From an uncultured Gemmatimonadota bacterium (GTDB lineage: Bacteria; Gemmatimonadota; Gemmatimonadetes; Gemmatimonadales; GWC2-71-9), in the NCBI GenBank assembly GCA_946479805.1, contig CAMLHP010000046.1, positions 1 to 13,681 on the forward strand: a stretch of DNA of 13,681 nt, written 5' to 3'. Positions within the stretch are counted from its first letter, which is position 1; each line of letters opens with the position of its first letter. The notes under the pieces are model-generated. The model saw only the letters and a list, made by a program, of their open reading frames with translations. It was not told the DNA's origin and made no database searches. The position numbers were made by a program, and so were the translations under genes. Of this stretch, positions 6,653 through 13,681 are shown piece after piece.

Positions 6653-8188
6653 GTGCGTCTGCTATCGCGCTACGTGCTGGGACGGCTGGTGGCGCCCTTC
6701 CTTTTCGCGCTGGCCGCGCTTACCGGCTTCATGCTGCTCAGCCAGGTTGCTCGCCGGTTCGAGCAGCTCACCGGCAAGGGACTGGGATGGCAGGTGATCG
6801 CTGAAGTCTTCGGCCTGTCGCTGCCTTTCATCCTGGCGCTGACCATTCCCATGGCGGTGCTGGTCGCAGTCCTTTTCGCCTTCAGCCAGCTTGCCGCCGA
6901 CAACGAGGTTACGGCAATGCGCGCCAGCGGCGTAAGCGTCGCCCAGCTGGTTGGGCCGGTGCTGGTGGCGGCGCTCGCGATGTCCGCCTGCACCTTCCTG
7001 TTCGTGGATCAGGTGCTGCCCCGCAGCAATGCCCGGCTCAGGAACCTGTACTTCGACATCGCCCGCAAGAAACCCACGTTCGAATTGCACGAGCAGATAA
7101 TCAACCCCATTCCCGGCTCGAACTACTACGTGCGGGCTGCCACCATAGACCAGCGGCGCGGCATCATGCGCAACGTGGCCATCTACGACCTTGAGGGCCA
7201 GTGGAGCCGCCGGGTGATCTATGCCGACAGCGGCAGGATGGCGATGTCGGCCGAGGGCACCGACCTGGTGCTCGAGCTCCAGCTCGGCGAGGTCCACGAA
7301 TTCCCCACCTCGGCGCCGTCGGACTTCCGCCTCATCGGCTTCGAGTCGAATCGCGTGGTGCTGCACGACGTCTACGACGAACTCCAGCGCAACTCCGGCG
7401 AAGCGGTGCGCGGCGATCGCGAGATGAGTTCCTGCGAGATGCTCGAGGTGGTTCGTCAGGCAAAGGAGGAGACCAGCCAGGCCAGCCTGGACCGGCTGGG
7501 CCTGGTGGAGCGCGACCTCAGGTACCTCGCCGGGATTCCAGCCGCCTCGCCGCCACCGCCAGCATCCGAACCTCGTCGCGGCTACTGCGCCTGGGTCGAG
7601 GCCCTGGGACATCTGGTGCTTCCTAGGACGGCCGACGCGGCGGCCAGTGCACAGCAGGAGAAGCCCGCGCGCCAGCTGAAGCTCCCCCGCCCAGACCCCA
7701 AGGACGGCACCGCCCCCGGCAGCACGGTCACTCCTCCAGTGCAGCGGCGCCCGCCAGTGACCCTGTCCACCTGGGGCGAGGTCGCTTCCGCGGTCTCCAC
7801 GGGAGACTTCGCCGCGAGGCGGGCGGCCCAGTACGCGGTGGAGGTGCACAAGAAGTGGGTGATAGCCATCGCCTGCGTGCCGTTTGCGCTGGTGGCCATC
7901 GTCCTGGCGCTGCGGTTTCCGCGCGGAGGGGTGGGTCTGGTCATCGGCGGCGCGATGGCGGTGTTCTCGGTATTCTGGGTGGGGCTGACGGCGGGGGAGG
8001 CGCTGGCCGACAAGCACTACATGTCACCGTGGCTGGCGATGTGGAGCCCGATCCTGATCCTGTCGACTGTCGGCATGGTGGGCCTCCTGCTGGTGAGCCG
8101 GGAGATGGGTTCGACCAGGGGCGGCGACTTCGAGGAACTCGCCCAGTGGGCCCGCGACAGGCTGCGGCGCCGGAAGCGGGCGGCTTGA
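6653..8188 (+). CDS. lptF: LptF-like lipopolysaccharide export permease with a periplasmic insertion
   Basis: 511 residues. LptF pairs with LptG and the LptB ATPase to extract LPS from the inner membrane and pass it to the LptC-LptA bridge. Seen: TM1 about 14-32, TM2 about 50-78, then the cytoplasmic coupling segment DNEVTAMRASGVS (83-95) that contacts LptB, TM3 about 99-118, a periplasmic jellyroll-type domain about 120-260 ending at the family REMSS-like motif, then TM4 402-420, TM5 425-448 and TM6 459-481, with a basic cytoplasmic tail to 511. The family is usually about 360-400 residues. The extra length is mostly a Pro/Ala-rich, low-complexity stretch around 272-390, before TM4 and therefore predicted periplasmic. 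Start is GTG. The gene ends in TGATG, shared with lptG. LptF rather than LptG is judged from the N-terminal half and gene order. Confidence 0.88.
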   Translation: MRLLSRYVLGRLVAPFLFALAALTGFMLLSQVARRFEQLTGKGLGWQVIAEVFGLSLPFILALTIPMAVLVAVLFAFSQLAADNEVTAMRASGVSVAQLVGPVLVAALAMSACTFLFVDQVLPRSNARLRNLYFDIARKKPTFELHEQIINPIPGSNYYVRAATIDQRRGIMRNVAIYDLEGQWSRRVIYADSGRMAMSAEGTDLVLELQLGEVHEFPTSAPSDFRLIGFESNRVVLHDVYDELQRNSGEAVRGDREMSSCEMLEVVRQAKEETSQASLDRLGLVERDLRYLAGIPAASPPPPASEPRRGYCAWVEALGHLVLPRTADAAASAQQEKPARQLKLPRPDPKDGTAPGSTVTPPVQRRPPVTLSTWGEVASAVSTGDFAARRAAQYAVEVHKKWVIAIACVPFALVAIVLALRFPRGGVGLVIGGAMAVFSVFWVGLTAGEALADKHYMSPWLAMWSPILILSTVGMVGLLLVSREMGSTRGGDFEELAQWARDRLRRRKRAA

Positions 8189-9270
8189 TGCGCCTGCGCC
8201 TGCTGGACCGCTACATGCTCAGGTCCTGGGTCAAGCTGTTCCTTGTGACTGCGGTGGGATTCCCCGTGGTCGCCGTGCTTACCGAGATGGTCCAGGAACT
8301 GAACGACCTGCTGGGGCGCGGTCTGACCGTGACCGAGGTGGTGGTGAGCTTCGTCTACGGCATCCCCGCGTGGGCGTCGATAGTGATGCCGGCGGCTGTG
8401 CTTTTCGCCACCATCTTTACCGTCGGCAACATGGCGCGCCATTCCGAGGTCACCGCGGCGAAAGCGGGAGGAGACAGCTTCCACAGGCTGGTCGCCCCGC
8501 TGTTCGTGGCCTCACTGGGCGCGGTGCTTCTGGCGATGGTGGTGGGAGAACTCGCCGTCACGGCTAGCGCCCGGCAGGTTGAGCTCCAGAAGGAAGCGTC
8601 GAGCCGGAGCCCTGCCGGGCGCTACAACTTTGTCTACCGGGGCGATGCGGGGTGGGCCTTCGCCGTGCGCGCGCTCGACGTGGCCGACAACGCGATGCGT
8701 GACGTCGTGCTGGAGCGGGCCGGGAGCGGCCCCGATTACCCCACGCTGGTCATCCGGGCCGACAGCGCCACCTGGAGCGACTCAGCCGCGGTGTGGACCC
8801 TGTGGAAGGGCCAGAGCCGGGTGCTGCGCTCGCCCGAGCAGTTGTCGACCTTTCTCTTCGACCGGATGCAGCTGGCAGTCCTTACCGCGCCGCCGGAAGC
8901 GTACCTGACGGAGAACCGCGAGCCCAAGGCAATGCGATACGGGGAGCTGGGTCGCTACATCGAATCGATGAAGCGGGCCGGCAATGCCTCCGGCAAGCTC
9001 GAGGTGCGGCGGGCCCAGCGGATAGCGATCCCGGCGGCCTGCCTGGTGATCGCCCTCTTCGGAGCGCCCCTCGCGATGGCGGCGCCTCGCTCCGGCTCCG
9101 CCTTCGGTGTGGGAGTCAGCCTGGGCGCGACGATCATCTACGTCCTGCTGGCCCAGATTGCCATTGCCATGGGCGACAGCGAGGCCTTCCATCCAGTGGT
9201 GCTGGCCTGGATGCCCACAATCCTCTTCCTGCTTGCGGCGCTGCTGCTGCTGGACCGGGTGAAAACCTAG
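8188..9270 (+). CDS. lptG: LptG-like lipopolysaccharide export permease
   Basis: 360 residues, the normal family length; second permease of the LptB2FG transporter. The ATG at 8188 shares its A with the lptF TGA stop (TGATG), so the two are translationally coupled and made in equal amounts. TM1 is about 14-34, TM2 about 51-80, the cytoplasmic coupling segment HSEVTAAKAGG is at 85-95, TM3 about 101-124, the periplasmic jellyroll domain about 126-275 with the NFVY segment at 147-150, then TM4 276-298, TM5 303-328, TM6 335-355. The segment YGELGRYIESMKRAG (251-265) before TM4 is the expected conserved linker of LptG. The frame is open upstream into lptF, but the overlap start restores the family N-terminus, so the longer version is not real. 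The partners lptA, lptB and lptC are not in the window. Confidence 0.88.
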   Translation: MRLRLLDRYMLRSWVKLFLVTAVGFPVVAVLTEMVQELNDLLGRGLTVTEVVVSFVYGIPAWASIVMPAAVLFATIFTVGNMARHSEVTAAKAGGDSFHRLVAPLFVASLGAVLLAMVVGELAVTASARQVELQKEASSRSPAGRYNFVYRGDAGWAFAVRALDVADNAMRDVVLERAGSGPDYPTLVIRADSATWSDSAAVWTLWKGQSRVLRSPEQLSTFLFDRMQLAVLTAPPEAYLTENREPKAMRYGELGRYIESMKRAGNASGKLEVRRAQRIAIPAACLVIALFGAPLAMAAPRSGSAFGVGVSLGATIIYVLLAQIAIAMGDSEAFHPVVLAWMPTILFLLAALLLLDRVKT

Positions 9271-9370
9271 TATGGCAGTGTGGAAGTCCTGGGCAGTGTG
9301 AAAAGTATGGGGCAGGGTGGAATGCCTCCACACTGCCCCATACTCCCGCACTCTCACACTCCAACACTCA
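9271..9370. repeat. Palindromic array of degenerate octamers (consensus GAGTGTGG)
   Basis: Nearly the whole convergent intergenic region is built from variants of one octamer. Minus strand, from 9369 leftwards: GAGTGTTG, GAGTGTGA, GAGTGCGG, GAGTATGG head to tail, then GG and CAGTGTGG (9335-9328). Plus strand: CAGTGTGG (9276-9283), CAGTGTGA (9294-9301), AAGTATGG (9303-9310), GG, CAGGGTGG (9313-9320). The two arms thus face each other and make the hairpin described separately. The first unit overlaps the receptor's TGA stop. Confidence 0.65.
9295..9360. terminator. Strong hairpin between convergent lptG and receptor genes, probable transcription terminator
   Basis: A perfect 12-bp inverted repeat (AGTATGGGGCAG at 9304-9315, CTGCCCCATACT at 9333-9344) encloses, after one G/A mismatch, a second 5-bp stem (GTGGA 9317-9321, TCCAC 9327-9331) with a five-base loop. 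An outer 7-bp stem (AGTGTGA 9295-9301, TCACACT 9354-9360) can also form. Reading leftwards from the receptor gene the main stem is followed by a short T run (ATACTTTTC), so it should work best as terminator for the minus-strand gene. Reading rightwards from lptG no T run follows the stem. Confidence 0.7.
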
Positions 9371-12300
9371 GAACGCGTACCTCAGCCCCATCTGCACCTG
9401 GTATGAGTTCCCCAGGGCGCTGGTGACCTGGTAGCGGTTGTCCAGGTTGGCCGGATCGAACTGGAAAACCGGCCGGTTGGTGCCCTCATCGAAGTCCACC
9501 ATCTGGAGCGGGTCGTCGGAGTAGAACACGGTTCCGCCGATGGTCTTCACCTTGCCCCAATCGCTGTCGAGCAGGTTGAGCAGGTTGAAGATGCCCACTT
9601 CCAGCGTAAGCTCGTGGCCGTTCATGGGTGGCAGCGACTGCCGCACGCTCATGTCGAGGAACGTCTGCCACGGGTTGCGGCAGCTGTTGCGCTCCATGAT
9701 CTGGCCCCGCTGCTCGCTGAGGCACGGCTCGCCGGAGATGAACTCGTCGAACGCGGCAGCCTGCGCAGCTGCGCTGACCTCGACCACCGCCCCGTCCATG
9801 ATGTCGGCGAACTGGAGGTTGGGGTCACCCACGCCGGTCGGGATGTAGATCGGGTCGTTGGTGTTGGTGCCGTCGGCGTTGAGGTCACCCCGGTTGCTGC
9901 CGCCCCCGGCGATGTAGGTGTATGGCTGGCCCGACTGTCCAGTGTAGGAGAAGGAGACCTCGGTCGTGTACTTCTCCCACGGCGCGATCCAGGTGGCACC
10001 CAGCGACAGCCGATGGGGACGGTCGAACGAGCCGGTGGTCGCCTCGTCGTCGGTGTCGAGCCCCGACAGCGTCCGGCTGTTGCGCCAGTTGGAGATCGCC
10101 CGGCTCGAGGTGAAGCTCTGGACATCCTCCGCGTGGGAGTAGGTGTACCCCGCGCGCAGCAGCAGGCTGGCACCGAAGCGCCGCTGCAGCTGGCCCGTGA
10201 GGCTGTACGAGAAGTTGTTGCTGGTGTTGAGCAGCTCGTAGACGCCGCCTGAGAACGACGGGCCATAGATGCTGTTCACGTAGTCCGGCTCGGCATCGCC
10301 GTCGTCCTGGAACGTGCCATACAGCGTGCGCCCGGTGGCGTCGGTGCCCACCGGCCCGGCGAGGTTGCGGTTGATGATGAAGTAGTCGTCCAGGCCCTTG
10401 GTGTAGATACCCTCGAGCGTGCCCACGAACCCGTTGCCCAGCTGCTGGTCCAGAGCCAGGTTGAGCCGCATGACGCGGGGGAACTTGGTGTCCTCCCCGA
10501 TCAGGTCTACTTCGCCCACAAACCCGCCCGGCTCGATCGCGGCACCATCCAGGCACGCCTGCGGCGCCGGCAGCGTCGGGTCGAACGCGGGAACATCCTC
10601 GTCCCTGCAGGTCAGCTGGCTGAACTTGAGCCCGGTGTTGGCGTAGGCGTTGGACATCCAGACGAATGCCGGCGCACCGGCAAAGAGACCGATGCCGCCC
10701 CGGACCTGGGACGTACGGTCACCCTTGAGGTCGTAGTTGAAGCCGATCCGCGGCTGCCACATCATCTGGCCCGAGGGAACGTCATGGGCGCCGAAGTCAG
10801 TCGCCACCCGCGGGTCGTACTCGGGGTTGTCGGGGAACATCGGGATGTCGGCCCTGAGACCGTAGGTCAGGGAGAACCTGTCATTCACCGTCCACTGGTC
10901 CTGGGCGTAGAAGCCCAGCGTGTACGTATTGAACAGGGTCTCGCCCGTCACGCCACCGCCGGCAGCTCCCGAAACGATGAGCTGCTCGGCGACTCCCGCC
11001 TCGAAGTCATCGAGATCGTCGAAGCGCCATGCGCCATACGAGGCCTGCGCGAAGAGGTTCCGCACCTTGTAGAACTCGTTGCGGGTGCCGATGGTCACAA
11101 GGTGGTTGCCTATCGGCTTCGAGAAGTTGTTGGTGACTTCCCAGAAGTCCTGGTCCAGCTCGTTGCCCTGGGAGAACTGCTCCGAGCCAGACTGAATGCG
11201 TGCGGTCCCCGCATTGAGGGGATTGGTGAGGTTCTCGACCATCACCAGCGGCTGCACCACCGAGGGCGTGCGGCGGTCCCGGATGCTCTGGAACGAGACC
11301 CGCAACTCATTGGAGCTTCCGTTGCCGAAGTTGGAGAAGAGCTGCACCGACGGATTGTGGGTCTTGTTCTTGAACTGGTATGCCACCGAGCTCAGGTCGA
11401 AGACCGGATTGTTGGGCGAGGTCGAGCGGCTGAAGTTGTCATCGCCCGCCTGGTTGTAGCCGTAGCGGAGCACCAGCCGGTTGCTGGTCCCCAGCTGCCA
11501 GTCGAAGCGCGCCAGCAGGTTGGTCAGCGGGTTGCTGCGATCGAAGATGTCGCCGTTGCCAGGTTCCAGCCCGTAGCCCTCCAGCAGGCTCACGAACCTG
11601 TCGTACTCCTCCTGTGTCACCGGCGGCGGACTTTCGGTCGAGCCGAACGCGGGGCCAAGGGACGGGGTGGTCCGGCGGCTGAACTCGCCGCTCAGGAAGA
11701 AGTGGAGCTTGTCGCGGATGATCGGCCCGCCCAGCGCGGCACCGAACTGGGACTGGTTGAACGTGGTCTGGCCCAGCGGATCGCCGGCCAGTGCGTCATT
11801 GCGGTAGGTGATGAAGGCAGATCCCGAGAGATCGTTCGTGCCGCTCTTGGTAACAGCGTTGATCAGGGCGCCGGTAAAATTGCCCTGCCGCACGTCATAC
11901 GGCGCCAGCAGGATCTGGTATTCCTTCACCGCCTCGAGGCCCACTGCCCGGCCGCCAGCCTGGCCGCCGGTCTGTCCAGTGCGGCCCAGCCCGAAGCGGT
12001 CGTTGACCGTGGCGCCGTCCACCTGGATGGTGTTGAACCGGTTGTTCTGGCCCGCCACGGCGACGCCGCCGTCATCTCCGTCTCGCACGCTCACCTGGGG
12101 CGAGAGCTTGACGAAGTCGGTGAAGTCGCGGTTGAGGGTCGGCAGCCGGCGGAGCACCGACTCGTCGATCGTGAGCGAGGTGCCCTGGTGCGAGGGAGCG
12201 AAAATGTCGGCGTCGGCCTCGCTGGCGACCACGATGTCCTCCAGCTGCACCGTGGTCGCGGCGAGGACAAAATTCTGCCGGGTGGTCTGGCCAATCGAGG

Positions 12301-12601
12301 TCCGGAGGCCCGAAGCCCGCTCCGGCCTGTATCCGATGGCGCGCGCCACGACCTCGTACGGTCCGCCCGGCTCCAGGCCCTGGGCCAGGTAGAGCCCGTT
12401 GGCGTTGGTGGTGGCTGCCGTTCGGAACCCGGTCGGGAGGTAGGTGATCAGGACCTGCGCATTGGCCAGCGGGGCTCCCGCCGAATCCTGCACATAGCCA
12501 CTGACGGCGCCGGTTGTGACACCCTGCGCCTCGAGACGGCCAGCAGTGACGGCCGCACCCAGTGCGACCAGCGCTCCCGCCGTACGAATCCATGTCCGCA
12601 T
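9368..12601 (-). CDS. Oar-like TonB-dependent outer-membrane receptor with carboxypeptidase-regulatory-like domain
   Basis: 1077 residues from ATG 12601, preceded by AGAGG four bases upstream. The frame is open back to 12991 but that extension overlaps the preceding gene and lacks any signal peptide, whereas this start gives one: Arg2 and Arg6, hydrophobic 8-20, likely cut after LEA25 leaving Gln26. Then a CarboxypepD_reg-like beta-sandwich (about 30-115; GAVSGYVQDSAGAPLANAQV), a TonB-box-like LEDIVV (120-125), a plug domain (about 140-250; LPTLNRDFTDF, NRFNTIQVDGATVNDRFG, GNFTGALINAVTKSGTN) and a large barrel ending in YQVQMGLRYAF with the terminal Phe typical of outer-membrane barrels. Near the C-terminus a DLNADGTNTNDPIYIPTG stretch, with acidic residues suited to calcium, is typical of Oar-type receptors. 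Substrate cannot be inferred; members range from peptide or carbohydrate uptake to Oar of Myxococcus. It appears to be transcribed alone and ends at the hairpin array. Confidence 0.9.
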   Translation of the reverse strand: MRTWIRTAGALVALGAAVTAGRLEAQGVTTGAVSGYVQDSAGAPLANAQVLITYLPTGFRTAATTNANGLYLAQGLEPGGPYEVVARAIGYRPERASGLRTSIGQTTRQNFVLAATTVQLEDIVVASEADADIFAPSHQGTSLTIDESVLRRLPTLNRDFTDFVKLSPQVSVRDGDDGGVAVAGQNNRFNTIQVDGATVNDRFGLGRTGQTGGQAGGRAVGLEAVKEYQILLAPYDVRQGNFTGALINAVTKSGTNDLSGSAFITYRNDALAGDPLGQTTFNQSQFGAALGGPIIRDKLHFFLSGEFSRRTTPSLGPAFGSTESPPPVTQEEYDRFVSLLEGYGLEPGNGDIFDRSNPLTNLLARFDWQLGTSNRLVLRYGYNQAGDDNFSRSTSPNNPVFDLSSVAYQFKNKTHNPSVQLFSNFGNGSSNELRVSFQSIRDRRTPSVVQPLVMVENLTNPLNAGTARIQSGSEQFSQGNELDQDFWEVTNNFSKPIGNHLVTIGTRNEFYKVRNLFAQASYGAWRFDDLDDFEAGVAEQLIVSGAAGGGVTGETLFNTYTLGFYAQDQWTVNDRFSLTYGLRADIPMFPDNPEYDPRVATDFGAHDVPSGQMMWQPRIGFNYDLKGDRTSQVRGGIGLFAGAPAFVWMSNAYANTGLKFSQLTCRDEDVPAFDPTLPAPQACLDGAAIEPGGFVGEVDLIGEDTKFPRVMRLNLALDQQLGNGFVGTLEGIYTKGLDDYFIINRNLAGPVGTDATGRTLYGTFQDDGDAEPDYVNSIYGPSFSGGVYELLNTSNNFSYSLTGQLQRRFGASLLLRAGYTYSHAEDVQSFTSSRAISNWRNSRTLSGLDTDDEATTGSFDRPHRLSLGATWIAPWEKYTTEVSFSYTGQSGQPYTYIAGGGSNRGDLNADGTNTNDPIYIPTGVGDPNLQFADIMDGAVVEVSAAAQAAAFDEFISGEPCLSEQRGQIMERNSCRNPWQTFLDMSVRQSLPPMNGHELTLEVGIFNLLNLLDSDWGKVKTIGGTVFYSDDPLQMVDFDEGTNRPVFQFDPANLDNRYQVTSALGNSYQVQMGLRYAF

Positions 12602-12737
12602 AGGACCTCTGAGAGTGGGGAAGGATTGCCAGCGGCCACCCGGCTCCGGACGGGGGCTGGCCGGGGGGAAATTCGCATCGGCGGGCAAGGAGGTCAAGGA
12701 ACCAAAGGCAGACCAGTACGGCCCGCTGCGTCGCTCG
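12602..12737 (-). promoter_or_regulatory. Leader/promoter region of the receptor gene (weak candidates only)
   Basis: A 136-bp gap between the partial gene and the receptor. A good -35-like TTGACC (12692-12697, minus strand) has only a poor -10 partner at 17 bases (GAATTT, 12669-12674), so the promoter is uncertain. Downstream, GCCAGC and GCTGGC (12628-12633 and 12656-12661) with a small inner CCCG/CGGG pairing could form a leader hairpin. I saw no convincing terminator after the upstream gene, so read-through into the receptor is possible. Confidence 0.25.
12606..12610 (-). promoter_or_regulatory. Ribosome-binding site deciding the receptor start
   Basis: AGAGG on the minus strand, four bases before the ATG at 12601. 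With the signal peptide that follows, it fixes the start far downstream of the first possible start in this open frame. Confidence 0.5.
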
Positions 12738-13681
12738 CTACGGGTCCTGGGGAGCGGCCGAGATGTCGAGACGGACGTAATCGACTGGCCACCCGTCTCC
12801 GGTGATCTTGAGGATGTACGTACCGTTGAAGAGCGGCATCTGGCCCGGGGACCAACTCGAGCCGAGCCAGGTCCAGTCGGCGGCTCCGACTTCCCGCAGG
12901 TAGAACTCGTAGAGGCCGGACCGGGAGTGAATCTGGAACCCGAAGCTGGCCGATCGACTCGCAACCAGGCGGTAGTACTTGCTGAACTCACCGTCCGAAA
13001 ATTCGTCCGGTGGGGCGTCGATCAAGGTGACGACCTCTCCCGGCAGCGGCATGGTAATCGAGGGAGCACTGGCAATCTCGTTAGTTCCCGGGAGGGGCTC
13101 CGGAGGCATCCCAACGAGAAGTTCGTCGTTCTGCGGCACGCCTGGCGGCGACAACTCCCGAGCATAATCCAGCGAAATCCCTTCCAGACGAATCCTGCCG
13201 CGGAAATCGGCCAGGGGAAAAATGGTCGCGCTTCGGCCATCGGGCCCAATATCGAGGGTCCGAAAACACACGGATTCCCCGCATCCTGACAACTCAGTCT
13301 CGAGCTCGAAGTCCGGCCTGAACGTGAAGGGCGCGCTCACCTCCAGCTCCAGGGTGTCGCCCAGCCGCATCTCCGCGTCGGAGAATTGAACCGGCAACCT
13401 GCCCTTGGGCAGCACCGTCACCGTGATACCCGCCTCCCTGCCCTCGGCGGCCACCCTGAACGACGTCCGGGTCAGCTCCTCGCCAGAGACCGAAAGCGCC
13501 AACTCGCCATTTGAAGTCTGGAAGACAAGCATCCCGTCGGTCTCCTCCGGCACGGGGTATCCGGGGGCCGCTACCACCGAAATTCCTGGCCCGATGGACT
13601 CCAGGGTTATCGACGTATTCAAGGCGGATCCGATGCCGTCCACCACCCGTACCAGAACCACACGCTCGGATCCCTGCAAGA
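12738..13681 (-). CDS. Unrecognised, probably exported protein (C-terminal 314 residues; N-terminus outside window)
   Basis: Ends at TAG 12738-12740; the open frame runs off the right edge and the true start is not seen (a TTG at 13679 is only an ordinary codon at the edge). The visible part alternates short beta-strand-like stretches with Gly, Pro and acidic turns and contains no membrane helix, suggesting stacked Ig-like or other beta-sandwich modules of a secreted or surface protein. Two cysteines six apart (SGCGESVCF, about visible residues 130-138) could form a disulfide, which fits an extracytoplasmic location. A Pro-rich linker (about 190-220) separates a last domain of roughly 90 residues with a pattern like the bacterial pre-peptidase C-terminal (PPC) fold: YYRLVAS, LYEFYLRE, FNGTYILKITGDG, YVRLDI. 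No catalytic motif is visible and there is no T9SS-type C-terminal sorting signal that I recognise. Function unknown. Confidence 0.7.
   Translation of the reverse strand, partial: LQGSERVVLVRVVDGIGSALNTSITLESIGPGISVVAAPGYPVPEETDGMLVFQTSNGELALSVSGEELTRTSFRVAAEGREAGITVTVLPKGRLPVQFSDAEMRLGDTLELEVSAPFTFRPDFELETELSGCGESVCFRTLDIGPDGRSATIFPLADFRGRIRLEGISLDYARELSPPGVPQNDELLVGMPPEPLPGTNEIASAPSITMPLPGEVVTLIDAPPDEFSDGEFSKYYRLVASRSASFGFQIHSRSGLYEFYLREVGAADWTWLGSSWSPGQMPLFNGTYILKITGDGWPVDYVRLDISAAPQDP

Noticed and set aside
6662..8017. A 451-residue minus-strand open frame antisense to lptF
   Set aside because: Composition rich in His, Arg and Gln with no domain; lptF on the other strand is a well-recognised permease. 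GC-rich third positions leave few stops.
7855..8187. N-terminal extension of the lptG frame into lptF
   Set aside because: Gives Gly/Arg-rich nonsense before the first membrane helix; the TGATG overlap start at 8188 matches normal LptG length.
12688..12694. Perfect AAGGAGG ribosome-binding-like sequence on the plus strand
   Set aside because: No start codon at a usable distance follows and no coding frame with any recognisable content; chance match.
10784..12805. A 673-residue plus-strand open frame antisense to the receptor
   Set aside because: It mirrors the receptor codons in a GC-rich gene, has Arg/Gly/Val-rich low-quality composition, no domain, and overlaps a protein with clear signal peptide, plug and barrel.
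12602..12991. N-terminal extension of the receptor frame to 12991
   Set aside because: Adds 130 residues without a domain, buries the signal peptide, and overlaps the end of the preceding gene; the ATG at 12601 has its own ribosome-binding site.

Overview
This is a high-GC window, probably chromosomal, from a Gram-negative (diderm) bacterium. An Oar-like TonB-dependent receptor, an LptF/LptG pair for lipopolysaccharide export and a SprA/Sov-type giant outer-membrane protein together suggest a GC-rich lineage of the Fibrobacterota-Chlorobiota-Bacteroidota/Gemmatimonadota group, most plausibly Gemmatimonadota. That taxonomic guess is inference; there is no rRNA or marker gene here.

Layout. Positions 1-521 (minus strand) hold the N-terminal 173 residues of an M28-family zinc peptidase/glutaminyl cyclase-like lipoprotein, which runs off the left edge. 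It starts inside the stop codon of a 2016-residue SprA-like protein (518-6568, minus), the outer-membrane channel of the type IX secretion system (T9SS) in Bacteroidota. An 84-bp divergent intergenic region with a good sigma70-type promoter for sprA separates it from lptF (6653-8188, plus) and lptG (8188-9270, plus), which share one base. A 97-bp convergent intergenic region follows, filled by a palindromic array of degenerate octamers that folds as a strong hairpin. Then comes an Oar-like TonB-dependent receptor (9368-12601, minus), a 136-bp gap, and the C-terminal 314 residues of an unrecognised, probably exported protein (12738 to the right edge, minus).

How the genes fit together. Everything that can be assigned concerns the cell envelope: LPS transport (LptFG), outer-membrane translocation (SprA), outer-membrane uptake or export (Oar-like receptor), and processing of exported proteins (M28/QC-like). 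The most interesting link is that both complete exported proteins have a predicted signal-peptidase-I site of the form L-x-A followed by glutamine, and the gene translationally coupled to sprA belongs to the family containing glutaminyl-peptide cyclotransferases. This matches the 'Q-rule' described for Bacteroidota, where exported proteins begin with Gln that is cyclised to pyroglutamate. The window gives a testable case that the same system works outside Bacteroidota, physically tied to the T9SS translocon gene.

I saw no tRNA, rRNA, CRISPR array, transposase or phage gene. The large open frames antisense to sprA, lptF and the receptor are shadows of GC-rich coding sequence.
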